A DNA stretch of 64,000 nucleotides from Peribacillus kribbensis DSM 17871 (GCF_000430765.1 NZ_AUMQ01000035.1:17527-81526); one strand, 5' to 3'; positions 33,266 to 42,121 are shown, counted from the stretch's first letter. A program made the numbers and translations. The notes: generated by a model from the letters alone, not told the origin.

Positions 33266-33278
33266 AGTAAAAAGAAGA

Positions 33279-33310
33279 CTGCACTGAGGCCCTCAGTGTA
33301 TTTTTTTTTA
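33279..33310 (+). terminator. Riboswitch terminator before the symporter gene
   Basis: Stem cactgag / ctcagtg with a three-base loop, followed by a run of nine T. Confidence 0.9.
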
Positions 33311-33463
33311 CTTTTTTTACAGGATGATTTAACACCTGTAAAGACAGGAAAACGTTCTTATAAAGTGCCTCTTTTATCTGGGACAAGCGCAATTGGCTTC
33401 ATGCATGGCAGGTCCATGAAAGTAGCTGACAATATACATCATAGAATGGAAAGGGAGATGAAA

Positions 33464-34711
33464 ATGAAGAAAATTGGTCTTGCCTGGCAGATCTTTATCG
33501 GTCTTGCCCTGGGTATTATAGTGGGAGCTGTTTTTTACGGCAATCCTGAGGTGGAAACCTATTTAAAGCCTTTCGGGGATATTTTCCTGAGATTAATTAA
33601 GATGATTGTAATTCCAATCGTCATTTCCAGCCTTATTGTTGGAGTTGCTGGAGTCGGGGATATGAAATCCCTTGGAAAGATTGGCGGAAAAACGATTCTT
33701 TATTTTGAAGTCATTACCACTGTTGCGATTGTTTTAGGCCTCCTGGCAGCGAATATTTTCCAGCCTGGATCAGGCGTGGATCAGTCTGCGCTTACCAAAA
33801 CCGATATTAATACGTATGTAGATACAGCCAATACACAGGCTCACCATTCATTTGTGGATACTTTTGTAAATATTGTCCCAGCAAATCCTATTCAGGCGAT
33901 TGCAAATGGTGATATGCTTGCCATCATTTTCTTCTCTGTCATGTTTGGCCTTGGAATTGCAGCCATTGGCGAGAAGGGGCTTCCTGTCCTCAACTTCTTC
34001 AGAGGTACTGCGGACGCTATGTTTTATGTAACGAACCAAATTATGAAGGTAGCTCCAATCGGGGTTTTCGCTCTGATCGGCATTACCGTATCCAAGTTTG
34101 GGCTAAGCTCGCTTATCCCGCTCGGGAAATTAGTGATCACTGTTTATGGAACTATGATTTTCTTTGTCCTTGTTGTACTTGGCATTGTAGCCAAGCTTGC
34201 GGGATTCAGCATCTTCAAGCTCATCCGCTATTTAAAAGACGAATTGATTCTTGGTTATTCCACATCAAGCTCAGAGACGGTTCTTCCAAGGCTGATTGAA
34301 AAAATGCAGGCGCTTGGTGTTCCAAAAGCAATCACATCTTTTGTCATTCCGACTGGATATTCCTTTAACCTGGACGGCTCCACCCTTTACCAGGCATTGG
34401 CCGCTATTTTTATTGCTCAAATGTATGGCATTCATATGAGCATCGGGGCGCAGATCACATTAATGCTGGTCCTTATGGTCACCTCTAAAGGAATTGCAGG
34501 CGTACCTGGCGTATCCTTTGTTGTCCTTCTGGCTACACTCGGCTCTGTAGGACTGCCTGTTGAAGGCCTTGCCTTTATCGCCGGAATCGACCGTATCCTC
34601 GATATGATGCGTACTTGCGTCAACATCGTCGGAAATTCACTGGCCACCATCGTAATCGCGAGATGGGAAGGCATCAAAATAGACAAAAATGCTGACGAAA
34701 AAGCTGCTTAA
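33464..34711 (+). CDS. Glutamate/aspartate:cation symporter (DAACS family, GltP/GltT type)
   Basis: Membrane symporter that takes up glutamate or aspartate with protons or sodium, 415 residues. Family signatures: DIFLRLIKMIVIPIVISSLI, the serine-rich hairpin GYSTSSSETVLPRL, SFVIPTGYSFNLDGSTLYQA, LMVTSKGIAGVPGVSFVVL and the substrate-binding helix GIDRILDMMRTCVNIVGN. The start is ATG at 33464, seven bases after AAGGGA; an ATG at 33458 is too close to that site. Longer frames run back into the riboswitch and are not real. Transcription is probably lowered when c-di-AMP is high, limiting glutamate accumulation under low osmolarity or high potassium. Confidence 0.94.
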   Translation: MKKIGLAWQIFIGLALGIIVGAVFYGNPEVETYLKPFGDIFLRLIKMIVIPIVISSLIVGVAGVGDMKSLGKIGGKTILYFEVITTVAIVLGLLAANIFQPGSGVDQSALTKTDINTYVDTANTQAHHSFVDTFVNIVPANPIQAIANGDMLAIIFFSVMFGLGIAAIGEKGLPVLNFFRGTADAMFYVTNQIMKVAPIGVFALIGITVSKFGLSSLIPLGKLVITVYGTMIFFVLVVLGIVAKLAGFSIFKLIRYLKDELILGYSTSSSETVLPRLIEKMQALGVPKAITSFVIPTGYSFNLDGSTLYQALAAIFIAQMYGIHMSIGAQITLMLVLMVTSKGIAGVPGVSFVVLLATLGSVGLPVEGLAFIAGIDRILDMMRTCVNIVGNSLATIVIARWEGIKIDKNADEKAA

Positions 34712-34727
34712 TGCAGCTTTTTTTTTT
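34700..34727 (+). terminator. Terminator overlapping the symporter stop codon
   Basis: Stem aagctgc / gcagctt with loop ttaat, which includes the TAA stop, followed by about nine T. Confidence 0.9.
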
Positions 34728-34845
34728 CGTCTTGGGAGTTTCATGCGGGGTCTGACCACATTTCCCGGCTCCTTTCAGAAACTGTCTTTGCCGTTTATTT
34801 TTGATACAATAAAGGATAGACAAGAAAAATTAGGGAGCTAAAAGT

Positions 34846-35718
34846 ATGGAATATATGATTCTTTATATCTTGCTTGGTGCGGTGATAGGGGTCATGTCGG
34901 GGATGTTCGGCATCGGCGGCGGCTTGTTCCTTACGCCGATTCTCCTTCTGACAGGCGTACCGCCGGTGGAAGCCATCACGACAAGTCTTTTTTATACGAT
35001 GGGCACCTCGATTTCGGGAATGGCCGGACACCTGCGGGCTAAAAATACCAATGTCCGGAATTCAATCATCATTGGAATCATAGGTGTGGCAGGAACTCAA
35101 GTGGCGCAGCCCCTGGTCCTCTTATCGGAAAAAAGAGGCTATGATGATACCATTATTCCGCTTCTCTACATCGTTCTGCTGCTGTATTTTGCCTATTCCA
35201 TGCTGAATAAGGGGAAAAAATCGCAAGCTGGAGCCGATCCTTCAGGAAGGAACCGTTCCATCTGGAGCCTGGTCCTAATTGGATTTACCGGCGGCTTTGT
35301 TTCTTCTGCCCTCGGAGTGGGAGGAGGATTCATCATCGTCCCGCTGCTGATTTCCATTTACGGAGAGAGTGCCAAACGTGCGGTAGGCACGAGCATTGTA
35401 GGTGTTCTCATGATTGTGACGGCGGGTTTCATCGGCTATGCGTTCAATGTTCATTTTGATCTGAAGCTTGCGATCGTCCTGCTTGCCGGCGGATTGATCG
35501 GGGCACAGGGCGGTGTCAAAGTCACAAACTATTTTACAAGCAATGAAATTAAATTCATGCTGGGTCTGCTTTATTTATTCACAACAGTCAGCGTCGCCTT
35601 GAAGCTGTTCAACCAGAGTATTGCAGGACTTGGCATCATCACTCTGTTCACCTTATACGTATTCATACGAATCTTAATCAGGATGTTCTCTAAAACAAAG
35701 ATCAGGGAAAATGAATAG
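34846..35718 (+). CDS. TauE/SafE family permease (sulfite/anion exporter family)
   Basis: Integral membrane protein of 290 residues and about eight helices. The two-fold repeated family motif is seen at GVMSGMFGIGGGLFLTPILL (about residues 14-33) and GGFVSSALGVGGGFIIVPLL (about 153-172). Members export sulfite or organosulfonates, or import related anions; the substrate here is unknown. TAGGGAGC precedes the ATG. It is transcribed alone, and a strong terminator follows. No sulfur-metabolism gene lies beside it. Confidence 0.9.
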   Translation: MEYMILYILLGAVIGVMSGMFGIGGGLFLTPILLLTGVPPVEAITTSLFYTMGTSISGMAGHLRAKNTNVRNSIIIGIIGVAGTQVAQPLVLLSEKRGYDDTIIPLLYIVLLLYFAYSMLNKGKKSQAGADPSGRNRSIWSLVLIGFTGGFVSSALGVGGGFIIVPLLISIYGESAKRAVGTSIVGVLMIVTAGFIGYAFNVHFDLKLAIVLLAGGLIGAQGGVKVTNYFTSNEIKFMLGLLYLFTTVSVALKLFNQSIAGLGIITLFTLYVFIRILIRMFSKTKIRENE

Positions 35719-35752
35719 GGCTGGGATAGTGGATGAATGAGCTTTTTGAGGG

Positions 35753-35797
35753 CTGCAGGCAAACTTGATGAAGACCCGAGTGTGCCTGCAGTTTTTT
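35753..35797 (+). terminator. Terminator after the TauE/SafE gene
   Basis: Nine-bp stem ctgcaggca / tgcctgcag around a 21-base loop, followed by six T. Confidence 0.82.
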
Positions 35798-35856
35798 GTT
35801 GTCCAAGTGCGGATTCAAGCTAAATGTAAAGGCTGATTTCCTTGAAATCGAAACTA

Positions 35857-36735
35857 TTAAGGAAGCTTAAATCCCTTTAAAAATTCAAGGAAATGCTTCT
35901 GAATGGAATGGGGATATTTCATGATGACGTAGGTGCGGGCCGTGGGGAGCTGGAAAAGGTCGAACTTGACCTCAAGAAATCTTCTTTCAAATAATTCTCT
36001 TCTTACTGTGGATAGTGGGAGAAATGAGATCCCCAGCCCTTCCTCTATAAACCGTTTGGTGACATGCACCTCTGAGACGACCATCGTCCTGATGTGAAAC
36101 AGCCTGGTTACATTCCTCAGTAAATCCTCCCAGTACTCCGGATGATTATGGGTAATGACGAGTTCTCTTGATAATACCTCTTCTGCATCGAGAGGGGGAG
36201 TTGTTTCATCTTCTCCGCCGTCATGAGGTGCAACCATGATGATTGGGTCATCATACAGAGGATTTGATGTAAGGTCAGGATGCTGGACATGAAGGCGTGA
36301 TAATCCCATATCGGCTTTTCCTGACAGAACCTCGCCTGCAATATCCTTAGATTCCAGTACCCTGACTTCAATATCAATATCAGGATACATGCTCATATAC
36401 CTTTTTAAAATGACTCCCATGATGGAAGCAGCGATCAGGGGAGATATTGCGAGAGTGAGCTTCCTTGAAAATCCTTGTTTGATTTTATCCAATTCTTCCA
36501 TACCTTTTGCGTGTGCCTCGACAACTCCGCGTGCGTGGGGCAAAAACCTTCTGCCTTCCTCTGTCAGCAGCACCCTCCGGCCGCTGCGCTCAAATAACTG
36601 CGTCCCGGTTTCATCTTCAAGCAGTTTGATATGTACGCTGACGGTCGGCTGTGAAAGAAATAATTCTTCAGCTGTCTGCCTGAAATTTTCAAAGCGTGCC
36701 GCAGCTAAGAAGGTTTGCAGCCATTTTATGTTCAT
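35857..36735 (-). CDS. citR: LysR-family regulator CitR
   Basis: Regulator of the divergent citrate synthase gene citA. The LysR helix-turn-helix is at the N-terminus (WLQTFLAAARFENFRQTAEE then LFLSQPTVSVHIKLLEDETG). The effector domain includes LAISPLIAASIMGVILKRYM, ADMGLSRLHVQHPDL and FIEEGLGISFLPLSTVRREL. The last string and THNHPEYWEDLLR closely follow B. subtilis CitR as remembered. It has 292 residues. The start is ATG at 36735 with CAAGGAGCA upstream. In B. subtilis CitR represses citA; the same divergent layout is present here. Confidence 0.9.
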   Translation of the reverse strand: MNIKWLQTFLAAARFENFRQTAEELFLSQPTVSVHIKLLEDETGTQLFERSGRRVLLTEEGRRFLPHARGVVEAHAKGMEELDKIKQGFSRKLTLAISPLIAASIMGVILKRYMSMYPDIDIEVRVLESKDIAGEVLSGKADMGLSRLHVQHPDLTSNPLYDDPIIMVAPHDGGEDETTPPLDAEEVLSRELVITHNHPEYWEDLLRNVTRLFHIRTMVVSEVHVTKRFIEEGLGISFLPLSTVRRELFERRFLEVKFDLFQLPTARTYVIMKYPHSIQKHFLEFLKGFKLP

Positions 36736-36841
36736 ATTACCTGCTCCTTGATTAAAATGTGTAATCAAAAAACGCTAAAAGATTCATTATTGTTAATTGA
36801 TTATATCAAATATAATGAAAATTAAGAAAGGGGATAGGGAC

Positions 36842-37942
36842 ATGATTACAAAAGGATTAAAGGGAATAGCAGCGGCGGAAACATCTATCAGCTATATAGA
36901 CGGGGAGAAAGGGAAGCTTGTTTATCGAGGGTATGATGCCAAGTATCTTGCGTTGAATAAAAGCTTTGAGGAGGTCAGCTTCATCCTTTGGCATGGAAGA
37001 TTTCCGGATGCCAGCGAGCTTTCAGAGCTGAAACAGAAAATGAAGGAATACAGGAAGATTCCTTCTTATGTTCAGAGGATCCTGGAAGATCTTCCGTCCA
37101 ACATGAACTTGATGGAGGCGCTTCGTACAGCTGTTTCAGCTCTCGGAACAGACGAGTTTGGCTGGAACGGGACTGTGGAGCAGGCTGTACAGTTAACCTC
37201 GATCCTTCCCTCTTTGATTGCATTCCGGTATAGGCTTATGTCCGGTGAAAAGCCTGTTTCACCGCTTGACCATTTACATCATGCAGAAAACTACCTGTAT
37301 ATGCTGACAGGAGGAGAGCCGCAGCCTGTGCATGCCAGAGCTCTTGAAGCCTATATGATTTTAACGATGGAGCATGGGATGAATGCATCCACCTTTGCGG
37401 CAAGGGTCATCTCTTCTACAGAGTCTGATATGGTATCTGCCCTTACCGGGGCATTAGGGGCTATGAAAGGCCCCCTTCACGGAGGGGCTCCAAGCGGGGT
37501 TACTGCCATGCTGGATCAGATAGGAAAAAAAGAAAACGCAGAAGGCTGGCTGAGAAACAAACTGGCAAAAAATGAGCGGATTATGGGTTTCGGCCATCGT
37601 GTTTATAAAACCCATGATCCCCGGGCACAGGCATTGAGTAACATCACCAGGTCCATCGGGAAGGATGATAAATGGCTGGATTTGGCAGGCTATGTGGAAG
37701 AGGTGGCCATAAAGCTGTTAGATGAATACAAGCCGGGCAGAAAGCTATACACCAATGTAGAGTTTTATGCAGCTGCCGTCATGAAATCAATCGAGATGCA
37801 TGAAGAATTATTTACCCCTACTTTTTCAGCAGGACGCACTGCCGGCTGGACGGCCCATATCTTAGAGCAGGGAGAGGATAATACCCTCTACCGGCCTGAG
37901 GCTATCTATAAAGGAGTCTTTACAGATATTGTTCGAAAATAG
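36842..37942 (+). CDS. citA: Citrate synthase CitA (minor citrate synthase)
   Basis: Condenses acetyl-CoA and oxaloacetate to citrate. The 366-residue sequence has the catalytic regions MEHGMNASTFAARVISSTES (His), MKGPLHGGAPSGV (His) and IMGFGHRVYKTHDPRA with the oxaloacetate Arg and His, and FTPTFSAGRTAGWTAHILEQ near the end. The start is ATG at 36842 (MITKGLKGIAAAETSISYID) with GAAAGGGGAT upstream; ATGs further upstream lack a site. Its place beside citR identifies it as the CitA paralogue and not the main CitZ enzyme, which normally sits with icd and mdh. Confidence 0.93.
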   Translation: MITKGLKGIAAAETSISYIDGEKGKLVYRGYDAKYLALNKSFEEVSFILWHGRFPDASELSELKQKMKEYRKIPSYVQRILEDLPSNMNLMEALRTAVSALGTDEFGWNGTVEQAVQLTSILPSLIAFRYRLMSGEKPVSPLDHLHHAENYLYMLTGGEPQPVHARALEAYMILTMEHGMNASTFAARVISSTESDMVSALTGALGAMKGPLHGGAPSGVTAMLDQIGKKENAEGWLRNKLAKNERIMGFGHRVYKTHDPRAQALSNITRSIGKDDKWLDLAGYVEEVAIKLLDEYKPGRKLYTNVEFYAAAVMKSIEMHEELFTPTFSAGRTAGWTAHILEQGEDNTLYRPEAIYKGVFTDIVRK

Positions 37943-37952
37943 GTGAAATTAA

Positions 37953-37979
37953 AAAGGATGACCTCTGGCCATCCTTTAT
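37953..37979. terminator. Hairpin between citA and the histidine phosphatase gene
   Basis: Stem aaggatg / catcctt with loop acctctggc, between two convergent genes; A-rich before and TT after, so it can act in both directions, modestly. Confidence 0.65.
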
Positions 37980-38593
37980 GATGTGGGATCCAGGTGGGAA
38001 ATATCTCCTTGAAAGACGATTTTTGCTTCTCCGTCCTGGACTTCAAGCTTAGATAAGCTGGTATTAAGCAGAGGCTGCTGATGAAATACATGTTCAAGAG
38101 GTATCTCTTTAATATAAGACAGCAAAACCCGCAAAAAGATGGAGTGGGATACAAGTAAAATCGTCCCGGAAACATGTTTGTCTACAATCTTGTTCCATGC
38201 TTCCTCCGCTCTCTTATAGACATCGGGAAATTGTTCCCCGAGCTTTCGTGAATATAAATGCGGAGTATCCCAGAATGCCTGGACCTCCGGACCATATTGC
38301 TCCATCACCTCTGATTTTGTCCGTCCCTCCCAGTCTCCAAAGTGCATTTCACGCAAAAGGTCGTCTTTGATAATTGGGATCGGCCTGTCACCTACAATCA
38401 GTTCAGCGGTATGGTAAGCCCTTTTACTCGAGCTGGAATAGACCATTTGAATCGGCTCATCCTTAAGACGGCTTTGGAGGCGGAGTGCTCCTTGGATGCC
38501 TTCCTGAGTCAGTTCTCCATTGCCCCGGCCCTGCCATCTTGACTGCTCATTCCATTCAGTTTTACCATGCCTTACGAGATAGACAGTTAGCAA
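37976..38593 (-). CDS. Histidine phosphatase family protein (phosphoglycerate mutase-like)
   Basis: Phosphatase of the dPGM/acid phosphatase superfamily, 205 residues. The catalytic phospho-His motif is VYLVRHGKTEWNEQSRWQGR near the N-terminus. The second His is in ILLVSHSIFLRVLLSYI, and the acid Glu is in LREMHFGDWEG. The most likely start is TTG at 38593, with AGGGAG at proper distance; a GTG at 38602 lies inside that site. It could be a broad-specificity phosphatase (PhoE/GpmB type) and not a true glycolytic mutase, because Bacillus uses the Mn-dependent Pgm. The substrate is unknown. Confidence 0.87.
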   Translation of the reverse strand: MLTVYLVRHGKTEWNEQSRWQGRGNGELTQEGIQGALRLQSRLKDEPIQMVYSSSSKRAYHTAELIVGDRPIPIIKDDLLREMHFGDWEGRTKSEVMEQYGPEVQAFWDTPHLYSRKLGEQFPDVYKRAEEAWNKIVDKHVSGTILLVSHSIFLRVLLSYIKEIPLEHVFHQQPLLNTSLSKLEVQDGEAKIVFQGDISHLDPTS

Positions 38594-39068
38594 AAAATCC
38601 ACTCCCTAAGAAAATGAAGAAAAAAACTGTGAAAAAATATGAAACAAAAGGAACAGTAAACTGTCTATATTATAGATTGTTTTCCATTCTTGTATATCTT
38701 CTTTTGCCGGCATAGCCTGGATCTTCTAAATCCAGGCAATTCATAGGTGTTAAGGTCTAGAACAAGTGAATAAAAACAATTTATTTGTAAACACATTGTA
38801 ACCTTTTTCACAAGGTTTTGGGCTATAATAGTAAATGCTACCTATCTTAAGATAATTTTTAATTGAGGATTGGAGTATGCTTTATACTGCTCGAAATGGT
38901 TGAATCCATAAAAAATGCCTATTATGACGATAAAGAGCACTCTACATATTTTACCTATACTTTTTATACTAATAGATTTTTCGATTCTACGGGTATATTA
39001 TGAATGAGTGGATTTCTATTCCATTTACTTGCATTTAAGGCTGGCTATTGGTAACGGAGGTTAAATGA

Positions 39069-39836
39069 ATGAAAGTGGACACAAAAGAGTTACTATACCT
39101 TCATGTACAATCATCAGAAAAATTTGTCATCTCCTATGGCATGGACTTTAGGGAGTTTTCCCATGCTTTAACAGAAAATCTCCAAAATATCCTGCTGATT
39201 GAACATAAGTATGAGGATGGCGAATTTAATGTTAATACTCTGATGGATTATGTACCGGCTGAGGATCTTCCAAATCTTTTAAAGCAGAATGTCAGCCAGT
39301 ACCGGGATTTCTGCTGGATCGACTTCGAGGAAGCATCTGGCCTTGATGAACTTGATGGTCATGAAATTGCTGAACTCCTTTACCTAGGGCACTGCAAAGC
39401 TCATCTCCGGCCGCCTTTCTATAACCAGCTGAACAATCGTTATGTTTATCTTGCTTATGATGATGGCTGGTTTAACAAAGTTTATTACCGCTACATGGAC
39501 TCTTTCTATGAAATGCTCGGAAACCTTCTGCCTCTAAAGCTGGAGCTGCTGAAAAAGGAAAGAACCCTGCTTGGGGGATGGAGGAAAAAAGCAGAATATG
39601 CTTCTTTTCCTGCAGGAAGCCTGAAGCAGCTGACCCCGATGCTGGTCGAGGGAGCAGCCATATCCTTCAAGAAAATGCTGTCCACAAGAGCCAAGATCGA
39701 AATTCCTGTCTGGGTGCTGGGGGATTTCGTTAATATGGATGATATGAATGAAGAATACCAAGCGCTTGAAAGCCGGCCTTCGGATGCTCTATTAGTATAT
39801 AACCGCAAGTCCAGGGAATGGACCGTAGAAAAGTAA
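39069..39836 (+). CDS. Conserved hypothetical protein, not recognised
   Basis: I do not recognise this 255-residue protein. It is soluble, with no signal peptide or membrane segment. It is rich in acidic and aromatic residues (WIDFEEASGLDELDGHEIAE, YVYLAYDDGWFNKVYYRYMD), with a basic stretch KKERTLLGGWRKKAEY at about 163-178. It ends LESRPSDALLVYNRKSREWT. GGTAACGGAGG precedes the ATG. Codon use and composition match the neighbours, and the reading frame is clean, so it is a real gene. The 475 bases upstream are AT-rich, with a TATAAT at 38824-38829 as the only promoter-like signal and two overlapping short frames (38878-38904 and 38896-39003). It is transcribed alone, with a strong terminator. 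Confidence 0.85.
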   Translation: MKVDTKELLYLHVQSSEKFVISYGMDFREFSHALTENLQNILLIEHKYEDGEFNVNTLMDYVPAEDLPNLLKQNVSQYRDFCWIDFEEASGLDELDGHEIAELLYLGHCKAHLRPPFYNQLNNRYVYLAYDDGWFNKVYYRYMDSFYEMLGNLLPLKLELLKKERTLLGGWRKKAEYASFPAGSLKQLTPMLVEGAAISFKKMLSTRAKIEIPVWVLGDFVNMDDMNEEYQALESRPSDALLVYNRKSREWTVEK

Positions 39837-39876
39837 AAAAATCGCAAGCCTGAAAAAATGGCCTGCGATTTTTTGT
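39837..39876. terminator. Bidirectional terminator after the hypothetical gene
   Basis: Stem aaaatcgcaagcc / ggcctgcgatttt (one mismatch) with T-runs on both strands, between convergent genes. Confidence 0.88.
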
Positions 39877-39894
39877 TTTCATGCAAATAAGCGG

Positions 39895-40788
39895 TTATTC
39901 CTCAGGATAATAGGGATTCAGATGGATGAGGACCTCATCGATATTATCATATTTATCAATGAGTGCATTCCTGATTTCCCTGGTAAGATCATGTCCCTCC
40001 TTGATGGTTTTATCATGATCTACGGAGATGCGGACATCTACAAGGATATAATGTCCATGCTCCCGGGCACGGATTTTATCCAGTCTCCTAACATCTTTAT
40101 AGCTGAGGATGACATCAATATACTTATGCAGGAGTTCCGAATTTACATTCCGTTCAAGCAGAATGTCGAATGCTTCCTTGAGCATTTCCTGTGCAATTCT
40201 AAAAATAAGGAAGGCTACGAACAAGCTGGCGACTTTATCTCCATATAAGAGGATATGTATATGCAGCTTCTCTCCCAGGATGGAAAGAAATACTCCCGCT
40301 GCAGCCGCAATCGACGCGACAATATCAGCCTTGTGGTCAAAAGCTATGGCCTCAATGGCCTTGCTGTTAAATTGTTTTGAAACCTTAAGCGAATATCTGT
40401 ATAACAGTTCTTTGGCTGCAAAGGAAAACAGGGCCACCCAGACTGCGATAAGGCTTGGCGTTTCAATCGGATGGAAAAAGCCGATAACCGATTCGTACAT
40501 CACATAAAAAGATACAATAAGAAGAACAATTCCCACGATGCCTGAAACAATGACTTCTGCTTTTCCGTGGCCGTAAGGGTGATCTTCATCAGCGGGCTTA
40601 TTAGCAATCTTTATAACTAACAGGACGATGACTGATGCAAAAACATCCGCTGCGGAGTGGATTCCATCAGCAAATACCGCATCAGAATGTGCAAAAAGCC
40701 CCACAATGATCTTTCCAAGTGTGAGGATAATATTGCTCCATACACTGATCCATGCCACTTTCTTAGCAATTGCCTCTCTAGCTCCCAA
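39895..40788 (-). CDS. Cation diffusion facilitator family transporter (probable divalent-metal exporter)
   Basis: Metal/proton antiporter that removes divalent cations from the cytoplasm, 297 residues. Six helices, with the metal-binding residues in SDAVFADGIHSAADVFASV (helix 2) and FDHKADIVASIAAAAG (helix 5, His-x3-Asp). ADEDHPYGHGKAEVIVSGIV is the usual loop, and a C-terminal cytoplasmic domain (ILVDVRISVDHDKTIKEGHD) follows. The B. subtilis relatives MneP and MneS export manganese, so Mn is plausible but unproved. The best start is TTG at 40788 after AGAGGTG; a TTG at 40809 has no site. Confidence 0.88.
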   Translation of the reverse strand: MGAREAIAKKVAWISVWSNIILTLGKIIVGLFAHSDAVFADGIHSAADVFASVIVLLVIKIANKPADEDHPYGHGKAEVIVSGIVGIVLLIVSFYVMYESVIGFFHPIETPSLIAVWVALFSFAAKELLYRYSLKVSKQFNSKAIEAIAFDHKADIVASIAAAAGVFLSILGEKLHIHILLYGDKVASLFVAFLIFRIAQEMLKEAFDILLERNVNSELLHKYIDVILSYKDVRRLDKIRAREHGHYILVDVRISVDHDKTIKEGHDLTREIRNALIDKYDNIDEVLIHLNPYYPEE

Positions 40789-40913
40789 TTCTTTCACCTC
40801 TAAAAACAATCTTTAGCTATCGTAACAAACCCATCTTTGGTGGGTCTAGAGCAAAGTTGTTAGTTTTAACTTAGTCTTTTGGTCCGGGGAAAATTTTTTT
40901 AGAGCATTCAGAT

Positions 40914-40937
40914 CTGGGGACACTCCCAGCCTTTTTA
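40914..40937 (+). terminator. Terminator-like hairpin in the CDF-TetR gap
   Basis: Stem ctggg / cccag followed by CCTTTTT, with no gene upstream on that strand. A second small hairpin (acccat / gtgggt) is at 40829-40845. The 387-base gap otherwise shows only the TetR operator; a short untranslated RNA ending here is possible but unsupported. Confidence 0.35.
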
Positions 40938-41137
40938 ATTCGAAAGCCAGGATGGCTGACTCTATTGCAAGCAAATAGAGCGAGTAGTTGTTTTATCCAA
41001 TATATGTATGGTCAGGCTATTCGTTCAAATGAGGTCTGTCTTTTGCCTTTGTATTTTTCTCTGTTTTTTAGTGTGTTAAACAAAAACATGAAATAAAAAT
41101 CGGCAGTGATGACAGGGAGGGAGATATCGTTTATGAT

Positions 41138-41155
41138 CTAACTAACGATAGTTAG
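41138..41155. promoter_or_regulatory. Palindromic operator for the TetR-family regulator
   Basis: Perfect palindrome CTAACTA-ACGA-TAGTTAG lies 20 bases before the TetR-family start codon, in the position expected for self-repression of the regulator/efflux operon. Confidence 0.75.
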
Positions 41156-41175
41156 GGAATGGAGGAGCTGATTGT

Positions 41176-41760
41176 ATGGTTTCAACCGTCGATAAAATTA
41201 AAGAAGCCGGTCTGATATTGTTTGCCGAGCAGGGATATGAGGGAACTGCTCTTTCGGAAATTGCAGGGAGAGTCGGAATTAAGGCACCTTCCATTTACGC
41301 TCATTTTGCCTCTAAACAGGATTTATATCTCTCCATACTCCGGGATATTGTATATAAAGAAATGGACACCATAAAAAACCTTTTGGAGAGTGGAACTGAT
41401 AAAAGTATAGAAGAAAGCCTGAAATCCCTGTTTTACCATCTGACAAATCTTGCGGGAGCCACGCCCCAGGTTTTGTTTTATAAAAGAGCGGTCTTTCTGC
41501 CTCCAAAAGATTTAAGCCGGCAGATTAAAGAGGAGATTATTCATTTTGAAGAATTATCTGCCGGTTATCTTCACAGTATCTTTTCAAAGGGAATGAAGGA
41601 GAAAACCATTCGGGAAATGGGTACAAAAGTGCTTCACTCAAGCTTTTACTGTCTGCTGGATGGGTTGTTTTTTGAGCATCATCTATATGAACAGAATGAA
41701 TTCATACAGAGGCGCAGCCTTGTCTGGAACTTTTTCTGGGATTCTATCAAAGAGAAGTAA
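41176..41760 (+). CDS. TetR-family regulator of the adjacent SMR efflux pair
   Basis: Ligand-responsive repressor, 194 residues. The N-terminal TetR domain is clear: AGLILFAEQGYEGTALSEIA and GRVGIKAPSIYAHFASKQDL (helix-turn-helix, about residues 28-47). The C-terminal ligand domain has no recognised signature. GGAGGAGC lies before the start codon. A perfect 7-4-7 palindrome at 41138 is the likely operator. The downstream SMR genes begin 19 bases after its stop, so regulator and pump form one operon; B. subtilis yvdT-yvdS-yvdR has the same design (from memory). Confidence 0.9.
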   Translation: MVSTVDKIKEAGLILFAEQGYEGTALSEIAGRVGIKAPSIYAHFASKQDLYLSILRDIVYKEMDTIKNLLESGTDKSIEESLKSLFYHLTNLAGATPQVLFYKRAVFLPPKDLSRQIKEEIIHFEELSAGYLHSIFSKGMKEKTIREMGTKVLHSSFYCLLDGLFFEHHLYEQNEFIQRRSLVWNFFWDSIKEK

Positions 41761-41779
41761 ACATGGAGAGGTGAAGGTA

Positions 41780-42121
41780 ATGCCTTGGATGTATCTTGTA
41801 TTGGCCGGTGCTTCGGAAGTGGTTTGGGCATTCGGGCTTAAACATTCCCATGGGTTTACCGAATGGAAGCCCAGTATCATTGCGGTGGTATTTATTCTTA
41901 TCAGTTTTATTTTATTTTCTAAAGCAGCAGCTGCTATGCCGGTTGGAACGGCCTATGCGGTATTTACAGGCATTGGTGCTGCCAGCACGGTTATAGCAGG
42001 ATTTATTCTGGGAGAGGAGATCAGTCTGCCGAAGATCGTTCTGCTGCTGCTTCTGTTTGCCGGCATTGTAGGATTAAAGGCGACAACGAAGGATGAAGAA
42101 GCGGGGAGTGATCAAGTATGA
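41780..42121 (+). CDS. Small multidrug resistance (SMR) efflux protein, first of pair
   Basis: Four-helix drug/proton antiporter subunit, 113 residues. The membrane-embedded Glu is in LVLAGASEVVWAFGLKHSHG (about residue 13), followed by PVGTAYAVFTGIGAASTVIA, the SMR signature, and a charged C-terminal tail KATTKDEEAGSDQV. The start is ATG at 41780 after GAGAGGTGAAGG; the longer frame begins inside the TetR gene. It overlaps the second SMR gene by four bases. Unequal tails suggest an antiparallel heterodimer like EbrAB or YkkCD. The substrate is unknown; some such pairs export guanidinium compounds. Confidence 0.92.
   Translation: MPWMYLVLAGASEVVWAFGLKHSHGFTEWKPSIIAVVFILISFILFSKAAAAMPVGTAYAVFTGIGAASTVIAGFILGEEISLPKIVLLLLLFAGIVGLKATTKDEEAGSDQV

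Noticed and set aside
33155..33463. N-terminal extension of the glutamate symporter by 103 residues
   Set aside because: The extension translates the c-di-AMP riboswitch and its terminator; the real start at 33464 has a proper ribosome site.
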